Shown here: positions 1-8,886 of the stretch, piece after piece
How positions within the stretch are numbered: position 1 is the stretch's first letter
How the letters are laid out: each line of letters begins with the position of its first letter
Assembly (NCBI RefSeq): GCF_034259205.1
Contig: NZ_CP139487.1
Coordinates: 744,001-808,000 of the forward strand
Source: Peredibacter starrii
Lineage (GTDB): Bacteria > Bdellovibrionota > Bacteriovoracia > Bacteriovoracales > Bacteriovoracaceae
DNA: 64,000 bases
Reading direction: 5' to 3'
Translations under genes and position numbers: made by a program
Notes under the pieces: model-generated
What the model was told of the DNA's origin: nothing
The model's input: the letters and a program-made list of their open reading frames with translations, nothing else
The model's database searches: none

Positions 1-1153
1 CATATTTTTTACTCATTGTGCTGATAGCGTAAACAAAGAAGATCATACTGGCATTATTTGCATCAAAGGTAACTTCAAATTGACTTGAAACAACAAAGGC
101 GACTCCCATAGGAACGATGAGTGCCCTATTTAGTCCTCCGGTCTTGAAAGCATGGATGGCCCAAGAAATTAGCCAACCTAGAAAGAAAAAGAGACCAATG
201 AAACCAGTTCCAGAAGTAATTTCTAGAAAAAGATTGTGCGAGTGAGCATCATCGTAACTTTTGGCATCGAGATTATATTGATTTTTAATCCTTTTAAGCT
301 GCGAGTGAAAGTTGGAGAGTCCCCAGCCTAAGACTGGTTTCTCTTGGATAGCGATGATTGCTGATTGCCATTGGCTTCTTCTAATAACATCTGAGGAGTT
401 ATTTTTATTAACCAGAAATCGTGACTCATATTTTCCGGAACCAAATAAATACATTCCACCTAGTCCTAAAACCCCTAAAACAGCTAGTCCACCTAAAGTA
501 AGTCCAAGTTTTGGTTTATAGAAATAAAGTAGGAATGGAAGACCACATAAGAAACCTAGAAGAGCTCCTCTTGTATAAGTCAGATACATCCCCATAAAGC
601 CAATAAGAAATGCCACTGCCCCTAATTTGAAGTTAAGCCAGTTTTTAGTTTTATCATGATGTAAAAGAGAACCTAAAAGCATCAGCAGCATCATGGCTGA
701 ACCGTAACCATACCTCATTGTTTCAGTTAAACTGCTGACTCGGGCTTCGCCAGATATAAAGAACTCCCACGCAGCATAAAGGCCAGCTACGATCATTGAA
801 ACTAGAAATGTACTGGTGAGAAAAGTTTTTATTTTATCGGTAGTTTCCTTTACCCAAACTCTTAAGACATAAATTCCACCTACTCCGAAAAGAAAATATT
901 TGATACGACCAAAGTTCTTTCCAGGTTTGGGGACAACGTCAAAGTTTATAACAAGGCTGATAAAAGCCACAAATGCGAATGCGAGCAAGAACCATGCGCT
1001 TTTAGGTAATTTGTAATCATTATTTTTAATTGCCCAATATGAATAGTAACAAAGCGGAATAACAAATAGGACTTGATAGGCGGAGAGAATACTAACAGAA
1101 GTTAGAATTCCAGCGGCCAGGAAGAAGAATGAGGCAGAAGTTAATTTATTCAT
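1..1153 (-). CDS. O-antigen ligase / polymerase-like membrane protein (partial, C-terminus outside window)
   Basis: Reading the minus strand from an ATG at 1153 gives 384 uninterrupted codons that run off the left edge of the window. The product begins MNKLTSASFFFLAAG and is a chain of hydrophobic segments, with about ten predicted membrane helices. The large loop contains RRSQWQSAIIAIQEKPVLGWG and, further on, DAHSHNLFLEI, the pattern typical of the Wzy_C / WaaL O-antigen ligase domain, where the His-containing loop faces the periplasm. The likely role is to attach or polymerise a surface polysaccharide. The polysaccharide-type genes ugd, galE and several glycosyltransferases lie within 20 kb. 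The family is fairly sure, but ligase versus polymerase cannot be decided from sequence alone. Confidence 0.8.
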   Translation of the reverse strand, partial: MNKLTSASFFFLAAGILTSVSILSAYQVLFVIPLCYYSYWAIKNNDYKLPKSAWFLLAFAFVAFISLVINFDVVPKPGKNFGRIKYFLFGVGGIYVLRVWVKETTDKIKTFLTSTFLVSMIVAGLYAAWEFFISGEARVSSLTETMRYGYGSAMMLLMLLGSLLHHDKTKNWLNFKLGAVAFLIGFMGMYLTYTRGALLGFLCGLPFLLYFYKPKLGLTLGGLAVLGVLGLGGMYLFGSGKYESRFLVNKNNSSDVIRRSQWQSAIIAIQEKPVLGWGLSNFHSQLKRIKNQYNLDAKSYDDAHSHNLFLEITSGTGFIGLFFFLGWLISWAIHAFKTGGLNRALIVPMGVAFVVSSQFEVTFDANNASMIFFVYAISTMSKKY

Positions 1154-1247
1154 GTGAAAAAAGGTAGCAGAGACCACCGCGTCAGTCTAGAAATTTGGGG
1201 GATTGACCCATCTGGCCATTATAGGAGTTGTGTTAAGATTTAGCTTC

Positions 1248-1664
1248 ATGAATAGATTACTTTTTTTGGTATTTCTTACTTCTTTATTCGGAGCCTGCAG
1301 TTCCGATCAAACGATCGTTCAAGGTTTTGCCGAGAAAGAGCTGAGTAGCGTGATCCAAAGGATTCGTGGATTAACACCCCAAGAAACTCTGAATAAACTC
1401 GGTAGTCCTGCGATACATGGAAAGTGCAAATCCTGTGGTGCTAAAAATCTCTACCGCATTATTTATTTGAATAGGGACATGAGAAGGTTTTATCTCGATC
1501 TTTCTTACAACACAGACATGGAAGTTGATTGTGTTGTTTTAGACTTTCTACCGAACCCTAAGTTAAAAAAATACGCTTTCTCGAAATACTCCATTCATAA
1601 AAACTGCAATCAAAGAGATGGAGAAATTATGAAGTTACAACAAATTCTAGATAATCCTCAATGA
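1248..1664 (+). CDS. small hypothetical lipoprotein
   Basis: The 138-residue product starts MNRLLFLVFLTSLFGACSS, a lipoprotein signal peptide with lipobox FGAC. I place the start at the ATG at 1248 because the 15 codons in front of it are not signal-peptide-like. The mature part has a CKSCGAKN motif and looks mixed alpha/beta. No family is recognised. The gene is convergent with the acyl-CoA dehydrogenase gene and overlaps its 3' end by 7 bp. The likely location is an inner or outer membrane leaflet, facing the periplasm. Confidence 0.7.
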   Translation: MNRLLFLVFLTSLFGACSSDQTIVQGFAEKELSSVIQRIRGLTPQETLNKLGSPAIHGKCKSCGAKNLYRIIYLNRDMRRFYLDLSYNTDMEVDCVVLDFLPNPKLKKYAFSKYSIHKNCNQRDGEIMKLQQILDNPQ

Positions 1665-3475
1665 TGAAGTTCCTTCACCTCGTTTTGGTTCGGATTCATA
1701 AGCTTGCGCTGAAAATAGGTTGTCTCGACAATCCCTTCTTCCAACCAGTTAAACTCATCTTTTTCAATTCTTTGAGCTAGCTTATATTTTTCGTTATCTG
1801 AGTTATGCCAGAGTTCACGGAAAAGAATTTCAATTTTTCTACGTGAATTTTCACAGAATACATCGGCGAGGTCTTGAGCATCTTTGCCTAATTTATCAGC
1901 TTTAGATTGAGTCGCAGCCATTACATAAAGTTCAGTGGCGATATCGACCACTCGAAATAGGAACATCTGCCGATTTTGAAGACCAGGTCCATAGAACAGC
2001 ATTCCATGAAAAATTTGTCTGGCTAATTTCTTGGTCGATCGCTTGATGAAACTTAAGTTAGAGCCTCCAAATGGCCATACCATCCAGAGAGTTGGATACC
2101 AAAGTGCATAGAAGATAAATATCTTAGGAAGGGCCAGAATCTTTTGGATCATTCTCTTATTCTTGTCCAAGAGTACTCCGCTCACTTTCAGATGTGTGTC
2201 TACCGCTTCTCGAGCAATGAAGAGATGCATAATTTCAGTTGTGCCTTCGAAGATACGATTGATGCGAAAATCTCTCATCATCCTCTCTACTGGAATGTCT
2301 GCTTCGCCTCTGGCGCGGAGTGAATCTGAGGTCTCATATCCGCGTCCCCCCCGCATTTGAAGAAGGTCATCAACATTTTCCCAACCTGTTTCTGAACAAA
2401 AGAGTTTCGAGACAGCTGCTTCGAGACGAATATCATGATGGTTATCATATAAGGCAGTCGCGAGATCCGAGATTGCACCCATTGCGAATGTAGAAGAGGC
2501 GAGATCCGCGATCTTTTGAGCGATGGCTTCGTGTTTATAGATTGGTTTTCCCCATTGCTCCCGCTCGCGGCACCACAGGCGTGCAATCTCGAGCATCTTT
2601 TTTGAACTTGCTGCAACAGCCGCAGGAAGTGAGAGTCGTCCAGTATTAAGAGTAATGAGTGCGAGCTTAAGCCCTTTTCCTCGTTCCCATAGAAGATTTT
2701 CTTTGGGGATTTTGACATTATCAAAACTTAAAACTCCATTCTCTAGCGCTTTGAGTCCCATGAAGTGGCAGCGATGTTCAACCTTTACTCCTTCCCATTT
2801 CATCTCGACAATAAAAGCGCTGATGAGATCATCCTCTACGTGCCGGGCCATGACGATGATCACATCAGCTATCGTACCATTCGTACACCATAGCTTGTGG
2901 CCATTGAGTACGTAATGATCGGATTCTGTCGTCACTGTCGTTTCAAGATTCGCGGGATCAGAACCAACATCGGGTTCGGTCAGAGCAAAGGCCGATATTT
3001 CTCCTTGAGCAATTCGAGTGAGATATTTTTTCTTCTGCTCTTCATTTCCGAACATGATGAGTGGTTGAGGAACGCCAATCGATTGATGAGCTGAGAGTAG
3101 AGCAACGATGTTGGCATCTTTGGTTGCCGTTAGTTTTAAAATTTCATTGTACTCAGATTGAGTAAAACCATGCCCGCCGTATTCCTTACCAATTTTAAGA
3201 GCGAAACATTTCATTTCCTTCAAGCGATCGATAATCTGTTTCGGTATTTTTCCTTCACGATCGATGAGATCAGAATCAACTTCGTCTTGAAGAAACTGTT
3301 TATAACGAGCAAGAAAATCCAAGAAGTTTTCGTCTTTTAATACATTCTGTTCAGGGAATGGGTGAATAAGATCATAGGTAAACTTCCCCATGAACATATC
3401 TTTTAAGAAACTGGTTTTCTCCCATTCATCTCGACTTGACTCAGCTACCTGTAATGATTTTTCGAAGGTTTTCAT
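1658..3475 (-). CDS. acyl-CoA dehydrogenase
   Basis: This is a flavoprotein of the acyl-CoA dehydrogenase family, about 605 residues, longer than the usual ~380 because of a C-terminal extension of about 170 residues. Family marks visible are FALTEPDVGSDPANL (FAD/substrate region), NGHKLWCTNGTIADV, the LQMRGGRGYE segment and RDFRINRIFEGTTEI near the end of the core domain. The long form with a helical tail resembles FadE-like or VLCAD-like enzymes of beta-oxidation. A TTG lies two codons upstream, but the ATG at 3475 is the more natural start. The substrate chain length cannot be told. Confidence 0.9.
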   Translation of the reverse strand: MKTFEKSLQVAESSRDEWEKTSFLKDMFMGKFTYDLIHPFPEQNVLKDENFLDFLARYKQFLQDEVDSDLIDREGKIPKQIIDRLKEMKCFALKIGKEYGGHGFTQSEYNEILKLTATKDANIVALLSAHQSIGVPQPLIMFGNEEQKKKYLTRIAQGEISAFALTEPDVGSDPANLETTVTTESDHYVLNGHKLWCTNGTIADVIIVMARHVEDDLISAFIVEMKWEGVKVEHRCHFMGLKALENGVLSFDNVKIPKENLLWERGKGLKLALITLNTGRLSLPAAVAASSKKMLEIARLWCREREQWGKPIYKHEAIAQKIADLASSTFAMGAISDLATALYDNHHDIRLEAAVSKLFCSETGWENVDDLLQMRGGRGYETSDSLRARGEADIPVERMMRDFRINRIFEGTTEIMHLFIAREAVDTHLKVSGVLLDKNKRMIQKILALPKIFIFYALWYPTLWMVWPFGGSNLSFIKRSTKKLARQIFHGMLFYGPGLQNRQMFLFRVVDIATELYVMAATQSKADKLGKDAQDLADVFCENSRRKIEILFRELWHNSDNEKYKLAQRIEKDEFNWLEEGIVETTYFQRKLMNPNQNEVKELHH

Positions 3476-3540
3476 AGGCAAAGTATGAAAGCCATACCTT
3501 CAGAGAGCAATTTAAGAAATTCTGTAGATGTAATGAGTAA

Positions 3541-4381
3541 TATTTTTTAGCTGCAAGCTACCAATCAACAAAAACAAATATTTGTGTATCCAAAACTTGG
3601 CGTGAAATTTTCATCCAATGAAAAAAGGAGGGAAGGGAAAGTTCATGTTAAGCGCTCATCCAGTTCCATGTTAACGCGGACCCCTTGGTGTGACAGCACC
3701 AGGGGCTGTGGCAAAAGTCACAGTCTCACCCTTCCTGTTTTTTATTCTACGACATGTATTTCTCGAATGAAATGTCCAAAAGGTGCCAGGTTGCTTTCTC
3801 TGGAGGAAGTAAAAAATTCTCTCGGAGTCAGTTCTTATTTTTTAGACATACTTGTGTCTCTCAACAAAAACAAAAACTTGTGACTTTGAAACTTGGCCTG
3901 AATTTTTCATTAAAGGCAGAAGGAGGGAAGGGAAAGCTCATGTACCCCGCTGATTCAGTTCAATGCTACACGTTCCCCTTGGTGTTCCAGCACCTAGGGC
4001 CCCTGACAAACGCCACGGGTCTTACCCTTCCTTTTTACATTTTAACTTATTCTCTGAATGGAGCCTATGTCCAAAAGGTGCCAGGTTGCTTTCTCTGGAG
4101 GAAGTAAAAAGTTCTCTCAGAGGCAGTTCTTATTTTTAGACAGTAGTTGTGTCTCCAACAAAAACCAAAACTTGTGAATTTGAAATTTGGACTGAATTTT
4201 TCATTCAAGTCAGAAGGAGGGAAGGGAAAGCTCATGTTACTTGTTTATCCAGCTCATCGTTAACGTGGACCCCTTGGTGTTACAGCACCCTTGGTTCTGA
4301 AAAACTTCAGAATCTTGCCCTTCCTAATTTGTATTTTAACTCATTCTCTGAATGAAGCCTACGTCCAAAAGGTGCCAGGTT
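3541..4381. repeat. tandem array of ~295-bp structured repeat units (2.85 copies)
   Basis: Three head-to-tail units lie at 3541-3835, 3836-4130 and 4131-4381 (the last truncated). The anchor GGTGCCAGG occurs at 3782, 4077 and 4371, and GGAGGGAAGGG also recurs once per unit. Edges are conserved and the middle third is diverged. Each unit has two adjacent hairpins. Hairpin I has stem CCCCTTGGTG / CACC.AGGGG at 3681-3705 and its counterparts in units 2 and 3, with unit 3 weaker. Hairpin II (3706-3723, 4000-4019, 4295-4312) has a different stem sequence in each unit but keeps pairing and an AAAA/AAAC loop. The array ends directly at the RAYT transposase gene. Open frames inside it do not resemble proteins. 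Confidence 0.9.
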
Positions 4382-4385
4382 GATT

Positions 4386-5018
4386 ATGACTAGACCATTG
4401 ATTTTAAAGTCGGCAGTCCATCCCTATCACGTCTCTGCTCGTACACAGAGCGGGGACTTTTTCCCTATATCTTTAGATGAGGTTTGGGCGATCATGCTGG
4501 ATGAATTACAATGCGCTCGCAAAATCCACAATCTTTGCATTCATGCATTCGTATTGATGGGTAATCACTTTCATCTTCTCTGTCATACGCCCAACGAAAA
4601 CTTAGATCAAATTATGCATCAGTTTATGCGAAACACTTCTTTAAGAATCCGTCGTCAATCAAAGTCCTCTTTCCCATTGTGGGCAGGACGATACCGATGG
4701 AGCTTGATTGAGTCTCAAAATCATTACTACCAAGTGTATAAATATATTTATCGTAATCCTATCCGGGCCAAAATGGTTTCAAAGGTTGAGCACTATCCAT
4801 TTTCCACTTTGAAAGTCTCTTCATTTCCGATTCATTCCTACATTGCAATGTCATTCGCAGGAGAAGAAGGAGAACGTTTGTGGTTGAATGAGCCTTTTGA
4901 TAAAGAAGCCGAGGGCCTCATAAAGCTCGGCCTTAAGAAGCAGTACTTTGATGTTAATAAACGGAAATTAAAAATCTTCAACCGACTAACGGTCCCTAAT
5001 ATACCACCTCACGAGTAA
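4386..5018 (+). CDS. REP-associated tyrosine transposase (RAYT, Y1 / IS200-like)
   Basis: The 210-residue product from the ATG at 4386 starts MTRPLILKSAVHPYHV, as RAYT proteins do. A TTG two codons upstream is possible but less likely. The HUH metal motif is NHFHLLCH (His 61 and His 63). The tyrosine helix is YYQVYKYIYRNPIRA (Tyr 114-120). RAYTs are single-strand DNA nucleases that cut and move palindromic repeats next to their own gene. Here the gene follows unit 3 of the 295-bp array with no gap, which suggests that the array is its substrate. The 3' end overlaps the convergent downstream gene by 23 bp. The protein looks intact. Confidence 0.92.
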   Translation: MTRPLILKSAVHPYHVSARTQSGDFFPISLDEVWAIMLDELQCARKIHNLCIHAFVLMGNHFHLLCHTPNENLDQIMHQFMRNTSLRIRRQSKSSFPLWAGRYRWSLIESQNHYYQVYKYIYRNPIRAKMVSKVEHYPFSTLKVSSFPIHSYIAMSFAGEEGERLWLNEPFDKEAEGLIKLGLKKQYFDVNKRKLKIFNRLTVPNIPPHE

Positions 5019-5859
5019 GCGCCAAACTGTAAGTGCAGGTTTCACCAGTAACTTCGTCGTTCATGTTGAGTGTTCCGGTGAAAGTAATGTTTGATGCTTG
5101 ATCGTAGAAAACTCCAGAAAGATTTAACGTTTTACAATTCCCTGTAATGAATGTTGTACCTGGAATGGATCCACATTCTCTTCCAGTAATACTCACATTA
5201 TTTGATTGAGGAGAGGGAAGAAATATTCCAATCGTTGTGTAATCGTTATTGATTGAATTGATGTAATTTGAATACAAATTAAACTCTGTATTTGTTGCTA
5301 GCTCAATTCGCGCTTGCCCAGACGAACTAATATCGCATCGATTAGCATTATCTGAAACCTCATTAAAGTTTCCGGAATAAAGACCACAATAACCAGTGAG
5401 TGCACCGAAACCAATCACACAGTTTCCGGTCTGAGGACTCCCCCGATCAGTCGCTGTCATAATTCCAGGGTTGTTTGCAAGTTCGATTACAGTTCCAAGA
5501 TTGTCTTGTGCTTTTAGTGTGAGCGGAACAGTCCCGCTGATTATTCCTGCACCTTGCATGTTGATAACAATAGATTTTACCCCTTCCATTTCCTCGGTCA
5601 GGATAGTGTTGAAACTTCGACCGTTAGTGGTAACTGTTCCCGAGACAACCTGCGGACCCTTTTGAGCGTAAAAATTATCCCTGTATACACCTTGAATGGT
5701 GGAGGAGGTTTCATTCCAATCGATGGTATAATTAACGGTCACTGGGAGATCAGTGTCTCTTTGAGCGGAAAAAGAACCCTCTAATTTGAACTGGTAGCTT
5801 TGAGCAAGTACTGGGAAGGACAGGAGAAATACGACGAAAAACTTTACTAGAGGACTCAT
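4996..5859 (-). CDS. hypothetical secreted protein
   Basis: The start is set at 5859 because a strong ribosome site, AAGGAGG, lies 6 nt upstream and the product then begins with a clean signal peptide, MSPLVKFFVVFLLSFPVLA, cleaved before QSYQFK. The mature part (~268 residues) is rich in Thr, Gly, Asn and beta-strand patterns, with several Cys residues (RCDISSSG, TGRECGS, TGNCKTLN, GETCTYS) that could form disulfides. No family is recognised. It may be an envelope or secreted beta-sandwich protein. Confidence 0.75.
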   Translation of the reverse strand: MSPLVKFFVVFLLSFPVLAQSYQFKLEGSFSAQRDTDLPVTVNYTIDWNETSSTIQGVYRDNFYAQKGPQVVSGTVTTNGRSFNTILTEEMEGVKSIVINMQGAGIISGTVPLTLKAQDNLGTVIELANNPGIMTATDRGSPQTGNCVIGFGALTGYCGLYSGNFNEVSDNANRCDISSSGQARIELATNTEFNLYSNYINSINNDYTTIGIFLPSPQSNNVSITGRECGSIPGTTFITGNCKTLNLSGVFYDQASNITFTGTLNMNDEVTGETCTYSLALTREVVY

Positions 5860-5966
5860 GTAACCCTCCTTGTTTCTAATCTCCTTAGATTCTCTTCCTC
5901 TCAATAGACAAAAGCACCAAAATTAACGAAAATGTCCCCACTTTTCACTCTTATTGGAGCTCTAGA

Positions 5967-7280
5967 ATGAAGCTAAGCATCATTGGCACTGGATATGTCG
6001 GTCTTGTAACAGGAACTTGTTTTGCAGAGATGGGTCACGATGTGACTTGTATCGATATCGACGCTGCGAAAGTTGAGCGCATGAAAAAAGGCGAGTGTCC
6101 AATTTATGAGCCGGGTCTAGAACCTCTAATGCAGTCAAACTACAAAGAGGGCCGCCTTCACTTTGCCAATAACTATGATTCAGTAACTAAAGCTGAAGCA
6201 ATTTTTCTAGCAGTAGGTACTCCATCATCTGATGATGGCCAAGCTGATCTTAAATATGTTTTTGGTGCTTGTGATTCAATCATTCCTTATCTTCAAGATG
6301 GTTCAATCGTTGTTGTGAAATCAACTGTACCAGTTGGAACAGGAAATAAAGTTCGCGAGTACATCAAAGGTAAGACTAATAAGAAATTCTACGTTGTGAA
6401 CAACCCTGAGTTCCTTAAAGAAGGTTCTGCGGTTGATGATTTCATGAAGCCAGAGCGTATCATCATCGGTGCTCAAGAAATTGAAGCAGCTCAAAGAATC
6501 GATGATCTTTATGAGCCATTCAATCGTCAGGTGAAGCGTACAATTCACATGAGTAACATTTCTGCAGAGATGACAAAATATGCAGCTAACTGTTTCCTTG
6601 CGACTAAGATCTCGTTCATGAACGAAGTTGCTCGTCTTTGTGACATTGTTGGTGCGGATGTTGAAGAAGTTCGTCACGGGATCTCAACTGACTCACGTAT
6701 CGGTTCTCAGTTCTTGTACCCAGGTCCTGGTTACGGCGGTTCTTGTTTTCCGAAAGATGTGAAAGCTTTGGTTTTCACAGCTAAAGAACATGGCGCTCGT
6801 TTCAAGATCGTTGAAGCTGTTGAAGAAGTGAACAAAGAGCAGAAGAAGTATCTTGTATCTAAAGTTAAGAAGCATTTCAAAGACGATCTTAAAGGCAAGA
6901 CTTTCGTTCTTTGGGGAACGGCTTTCAAAGCTAACACAGATGATATCCGTGAAACTCCAGCGATTGATACAGCGATTGCTCTTCACCAAGCTGGTGCTAA
7001 AGTTCGTTTCCATGATCCAGAAGCTGCCGATAACTTCGAGAAGCTTATGGGCCAGATGAATATTCCTGTAGATCAATTTGAAAACAAATACGACGCTCTA
7101 AACGGAGCTGATGGCCTTCTTATCATTACTGAGTGGAAGCAGTATCGTGCTCCGGATTTCGAAGAGATCAAATCACGTCTTAAGACGCCAATCATCTTCG
7201 ACGGAAGAAACCTGTACAATACGAAAAAAGTGTTGGAGATGGGATTCACATACTACGCAATTGGGAAGGCGATTAAGTAA
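5967..7280 (+). CDS. ugd: UDP-glucose 6-dehydrogenase
   Basis: The enzyme oxidises UDP-glucose to UDP-glucuronate with two NAD+, feeding capsule, exopolysaccharide or LPS synthesis. The 437-residue length is normal for bacterial Ugd. The Rossmann motif GTGYVGLVTG is at residues 7-16, the linking helix region is KYAANCFLATKISFMNE, and the catalytic cysteine lies in GYGGSCFPKDVKAL. The C-terminal UDP-binding domain contains WGTAFKANTDDIRETPA. Start at ATG 5967, with GGAG about 12 nt upstream. It fits the envelope-sugar genes around it (galE, glycosyltransferases, the O-antigen ligase-like gene). Confidence 0.96.
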   Translation: MKLSIIGTGYVGLVTGTCFAEMGHDVTCIDIDAAKVERMKKGECPIYEPGLEPLMQSNYKEGRLHFANNYDSVTKAEAIFLAVGTPSSDDGQADLKYVFGACDSIIPYLQDGSIVVVKSTVPVGTGNKVREYIKGKTNKKFYVVNNPEFLKEGSAVDDFMKPERIIIGAQEIEAAQRIDDLYEPFNRQVKRTIHMSNISAEMTKYAANCFLATKISFMNEVARLCDIVGADVEEVRHGISTDSRIGSQFLYPGPGYGGSCFPKDVKALVFTAKEHGARFKIVEAVEEVNKEQKKYLVSKVKKHFKDDLKGKTFVLWGTAFKANTDDIRETPAIDTAIALHQAGAKVRFHDPEAADNFEKLMGQMNIPVDQFENKYDALNGADGLLIITEWKQYRAPDFEEIKSRLKTPIIFDGRNLYNTKKVLEMGFTYYAIGKAIK

Positions 7281-8819
7281 TTAAAAAGGTGGAGTTTTCG
7301 AGTTACATGAAATAATCCAAGGGTATTGTTTAATATCTATATCAGTATATGATGTCGATATATGAATGTTTTTATAACCCCTAAGGAAAATTTTGTGAGA
7401 TTCGATCTCTCCTTTTATCCCATTAGATAGATCAGAGTCCACGTAGATAGGGATGTCAGAATCAAATTTTTCTGAGGAATTCAAAAAATCGTCGACTGTA
7501 CTAAAGGTTGCGAGATCTATTTGACTTCTCCTCGCTGCATTTTTCCATGCAAGTTGAAGAAATTTATCATCATCGATAAAAACAATTCTTTCCGGGTGAA
7601 ATACTCGAACCGGAATTTCAACAATGAATTCTGTACAATTAGGTTTAGAATCAAGGTAAAGATCTCCTCCAACTTGAAGAAGAAACGACTTAAGACTAGA
7701 TAATCCTATCCCGTTACCATTTTTTTTTGTTGTAAAACCTGGACTAAAGACTTTATTACGTATCGCTTCGGGGATTCCCTTACCATCATCTATTAGATGT
7801 AGGCGTAACCTATCTTCATCGTAATAAGAGGTTAATCTAATCTCTGTGGCCCCTGCCTCAGATGAATTCCTTCCTAAATTCATTAGTATATTTTTAAAAT
7901 CGAACTCACTAATTTCAATTTGAACTGAGTTCGGAATAATTATCAGGATTTTCAAATCGATTCCAAAAAGGGTGAGTAACTGCTCTTTAATATTAACAAG
8001 AGAATTTTGAACAGAGAATGTATCTAATTGGTTTTTGATCCCTAGAAGGCTATTAATATGGTAATCAATCTCACGGATACTTTTTTTAAGCTGAGATTGC
8101 GTTAGCTGTTGGCCCTCTGACATAATATTCAATGCGAGAATAGGATTTCTAATGTCATGTACTACTTTTTTAGCAAGTTTGAAGTAAGCTTCATTTTTTT
8201 CATACTGACGGATGTCCTCCTTCAGTTCGAAAAGTTTTTGGGAGATGAAGCTGAATTCATTTGGAGATTGGGTGTCGCTGCTTTCGGTAATTGATTTCTT
8301 TAACTCTTCTATTGGAGCAAGAAGATTTTTCCTGAAAAAAGATACTAGTACAAAGCATGTGAAAGCATAAAAAAATGCAGCTAGAAAAAATAGGTATTCT
8401 GCCTCAGCCTCTAAGAAATGATAAAATGAATAATGAAATCTATAAAATAGCAGAAGTTTCCTTGCGTTGATTGTAATTTCAATTTTTGAAAAAGACCTAT
8501 CAGAAAGTAAGCACAGATTCCTTGTAGTTGATAAGCTATTTGTGGAAATGAGGTCACAGTTTTTATCATACAACATCAATTCTTGGACCAAGGTCTTACG
8601 TTGTAAATCTCTTAATATAGAAGGATAATTTCTATCCAGAGTGTGATTGTTAAGTACATTCGTGCTAGCCTGAATACGGCGATGAATGTCCTCTGTCTTA
8701 CTTTTTTTGAAGAAGAAGTACGATGACCCTCCCATTAGAATAGTTAGAACAACAGCATATACAGCTGCTAGCTTGAAAATATGCAGATATGCTTTTCTGA
8801 ACAGAGACTTCGGTTTCAT
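7281..8819 (-). CDS. hybrid sensor histidine kinase with C-terminal receiver domain
   Basis: The 512-residue protein has membrane helices at about 12-36 and 139-161 that flank a periplasmic sensor domain of ~100 residues with no recognised family. The cytoplasmic part has the H box KKVVHDIRNP (His 221), N box ILMNLGRNSSEAG (Asn 314-318), G1 IDDGKGIP and G2 GNGIGLSS. From about 410 there is a receiver-like domain with acidic cluster IDDD (416-418), likely phospho-acceptor Asp 461 in IYVDSDLSNG, Thr/Ser at 488-490 and Lys 508 near the end. It is divergent from the peptide/SBP/YcaO genes, 67 bp away, and shares their AT-rich composition, so it may sense the peptide. No separate response regulator is nearby. 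Confidence 0.88.
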   Translation of the reverse strand: MKPKSLFRKAYLHIFKLAAVYAVVLTILMGGSSYFFFKKSKTEDIHRRIQASTNVLNNHTLDRNYPSILRDLQRKTLVQELMLYDKNCDLISTNSLSTTRNLCLLSDRSFSKIEITINARKLLLFYRFHYSFYHFLEAEAEYLFFLAAFFYAFTCFVLVSFFRKNLLAPIEELKKSITESSDTQSPNEFSFISQKLFELKEDIRQYEKNEAYFKLAKKVVHDIRNPILALNIMSEGQQLTQSQLKKSIREIDYHINSLLGIKNQLDTFSVQNSLVNIKEQLLTLFGIDLKILIIIPNSVQIEISEFDFKNILMNLGRNSSEAGATEIRLTSYYDEDRLRLHLIDDGKGIPEAIRNKVFSPGFTTKKNGNGIGLSSLKSFLLQVGGDLYLDSKPNCTEFIVEIPVRVFHPERIVFIDDDKFLQLAWKNAARRSQIDLATFSTVDDFLNSSEKFDSDIPIYVDSDLSNGIKGEIESHKIFLRGYKNIHISTSYTDIDIKQYPWIISCNSKTPPF

Positions 8820-8837
8820 ATAAAATCTTCACAAAAA

Positions 8838-8866
8838 TTGCATCGAATGGAATGATAGGCTAGATT
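8838..8866 (+). promoter_or_regulatory. possible sigma-70-type promoter for the peptide-YcaO operon
   Basis: A weak -35 (TTGCAT, 8838-8843) and -10 (TAGATT, 8861-8866) are separated by 17 bp, between the divergent kinase and the 53-aa peptide gene. Transcription would begin near 8873, right at the ribosome site AAGGAGAT, giving a very short leader. This is a low-confidence call because both boxes are poor matches. Confidence 0.25.
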
Positions 8867-8886
8867 TCGATGAAGGAGATACAAAC

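Noticed and set aside
3584-4355. Three open frames of 68-117 codons inside the repeat array
   Set aside because: They recur at the repeat period, share frameshifted versions of the same sequence, have no ribosome site or conserved protein pattern, and cover hairpins.
3541-4381. CRISPR array
   Set aside because: The period is ~295 bp with hairpins inside each unit and no short repeat-spacer pattern or cas gene.
5471-5784. Plus-strand open frames in the secreted protein gene
   Set aside because: The minus strand has a signal peptide and a strong ribosome site; the plus frames are shadows.
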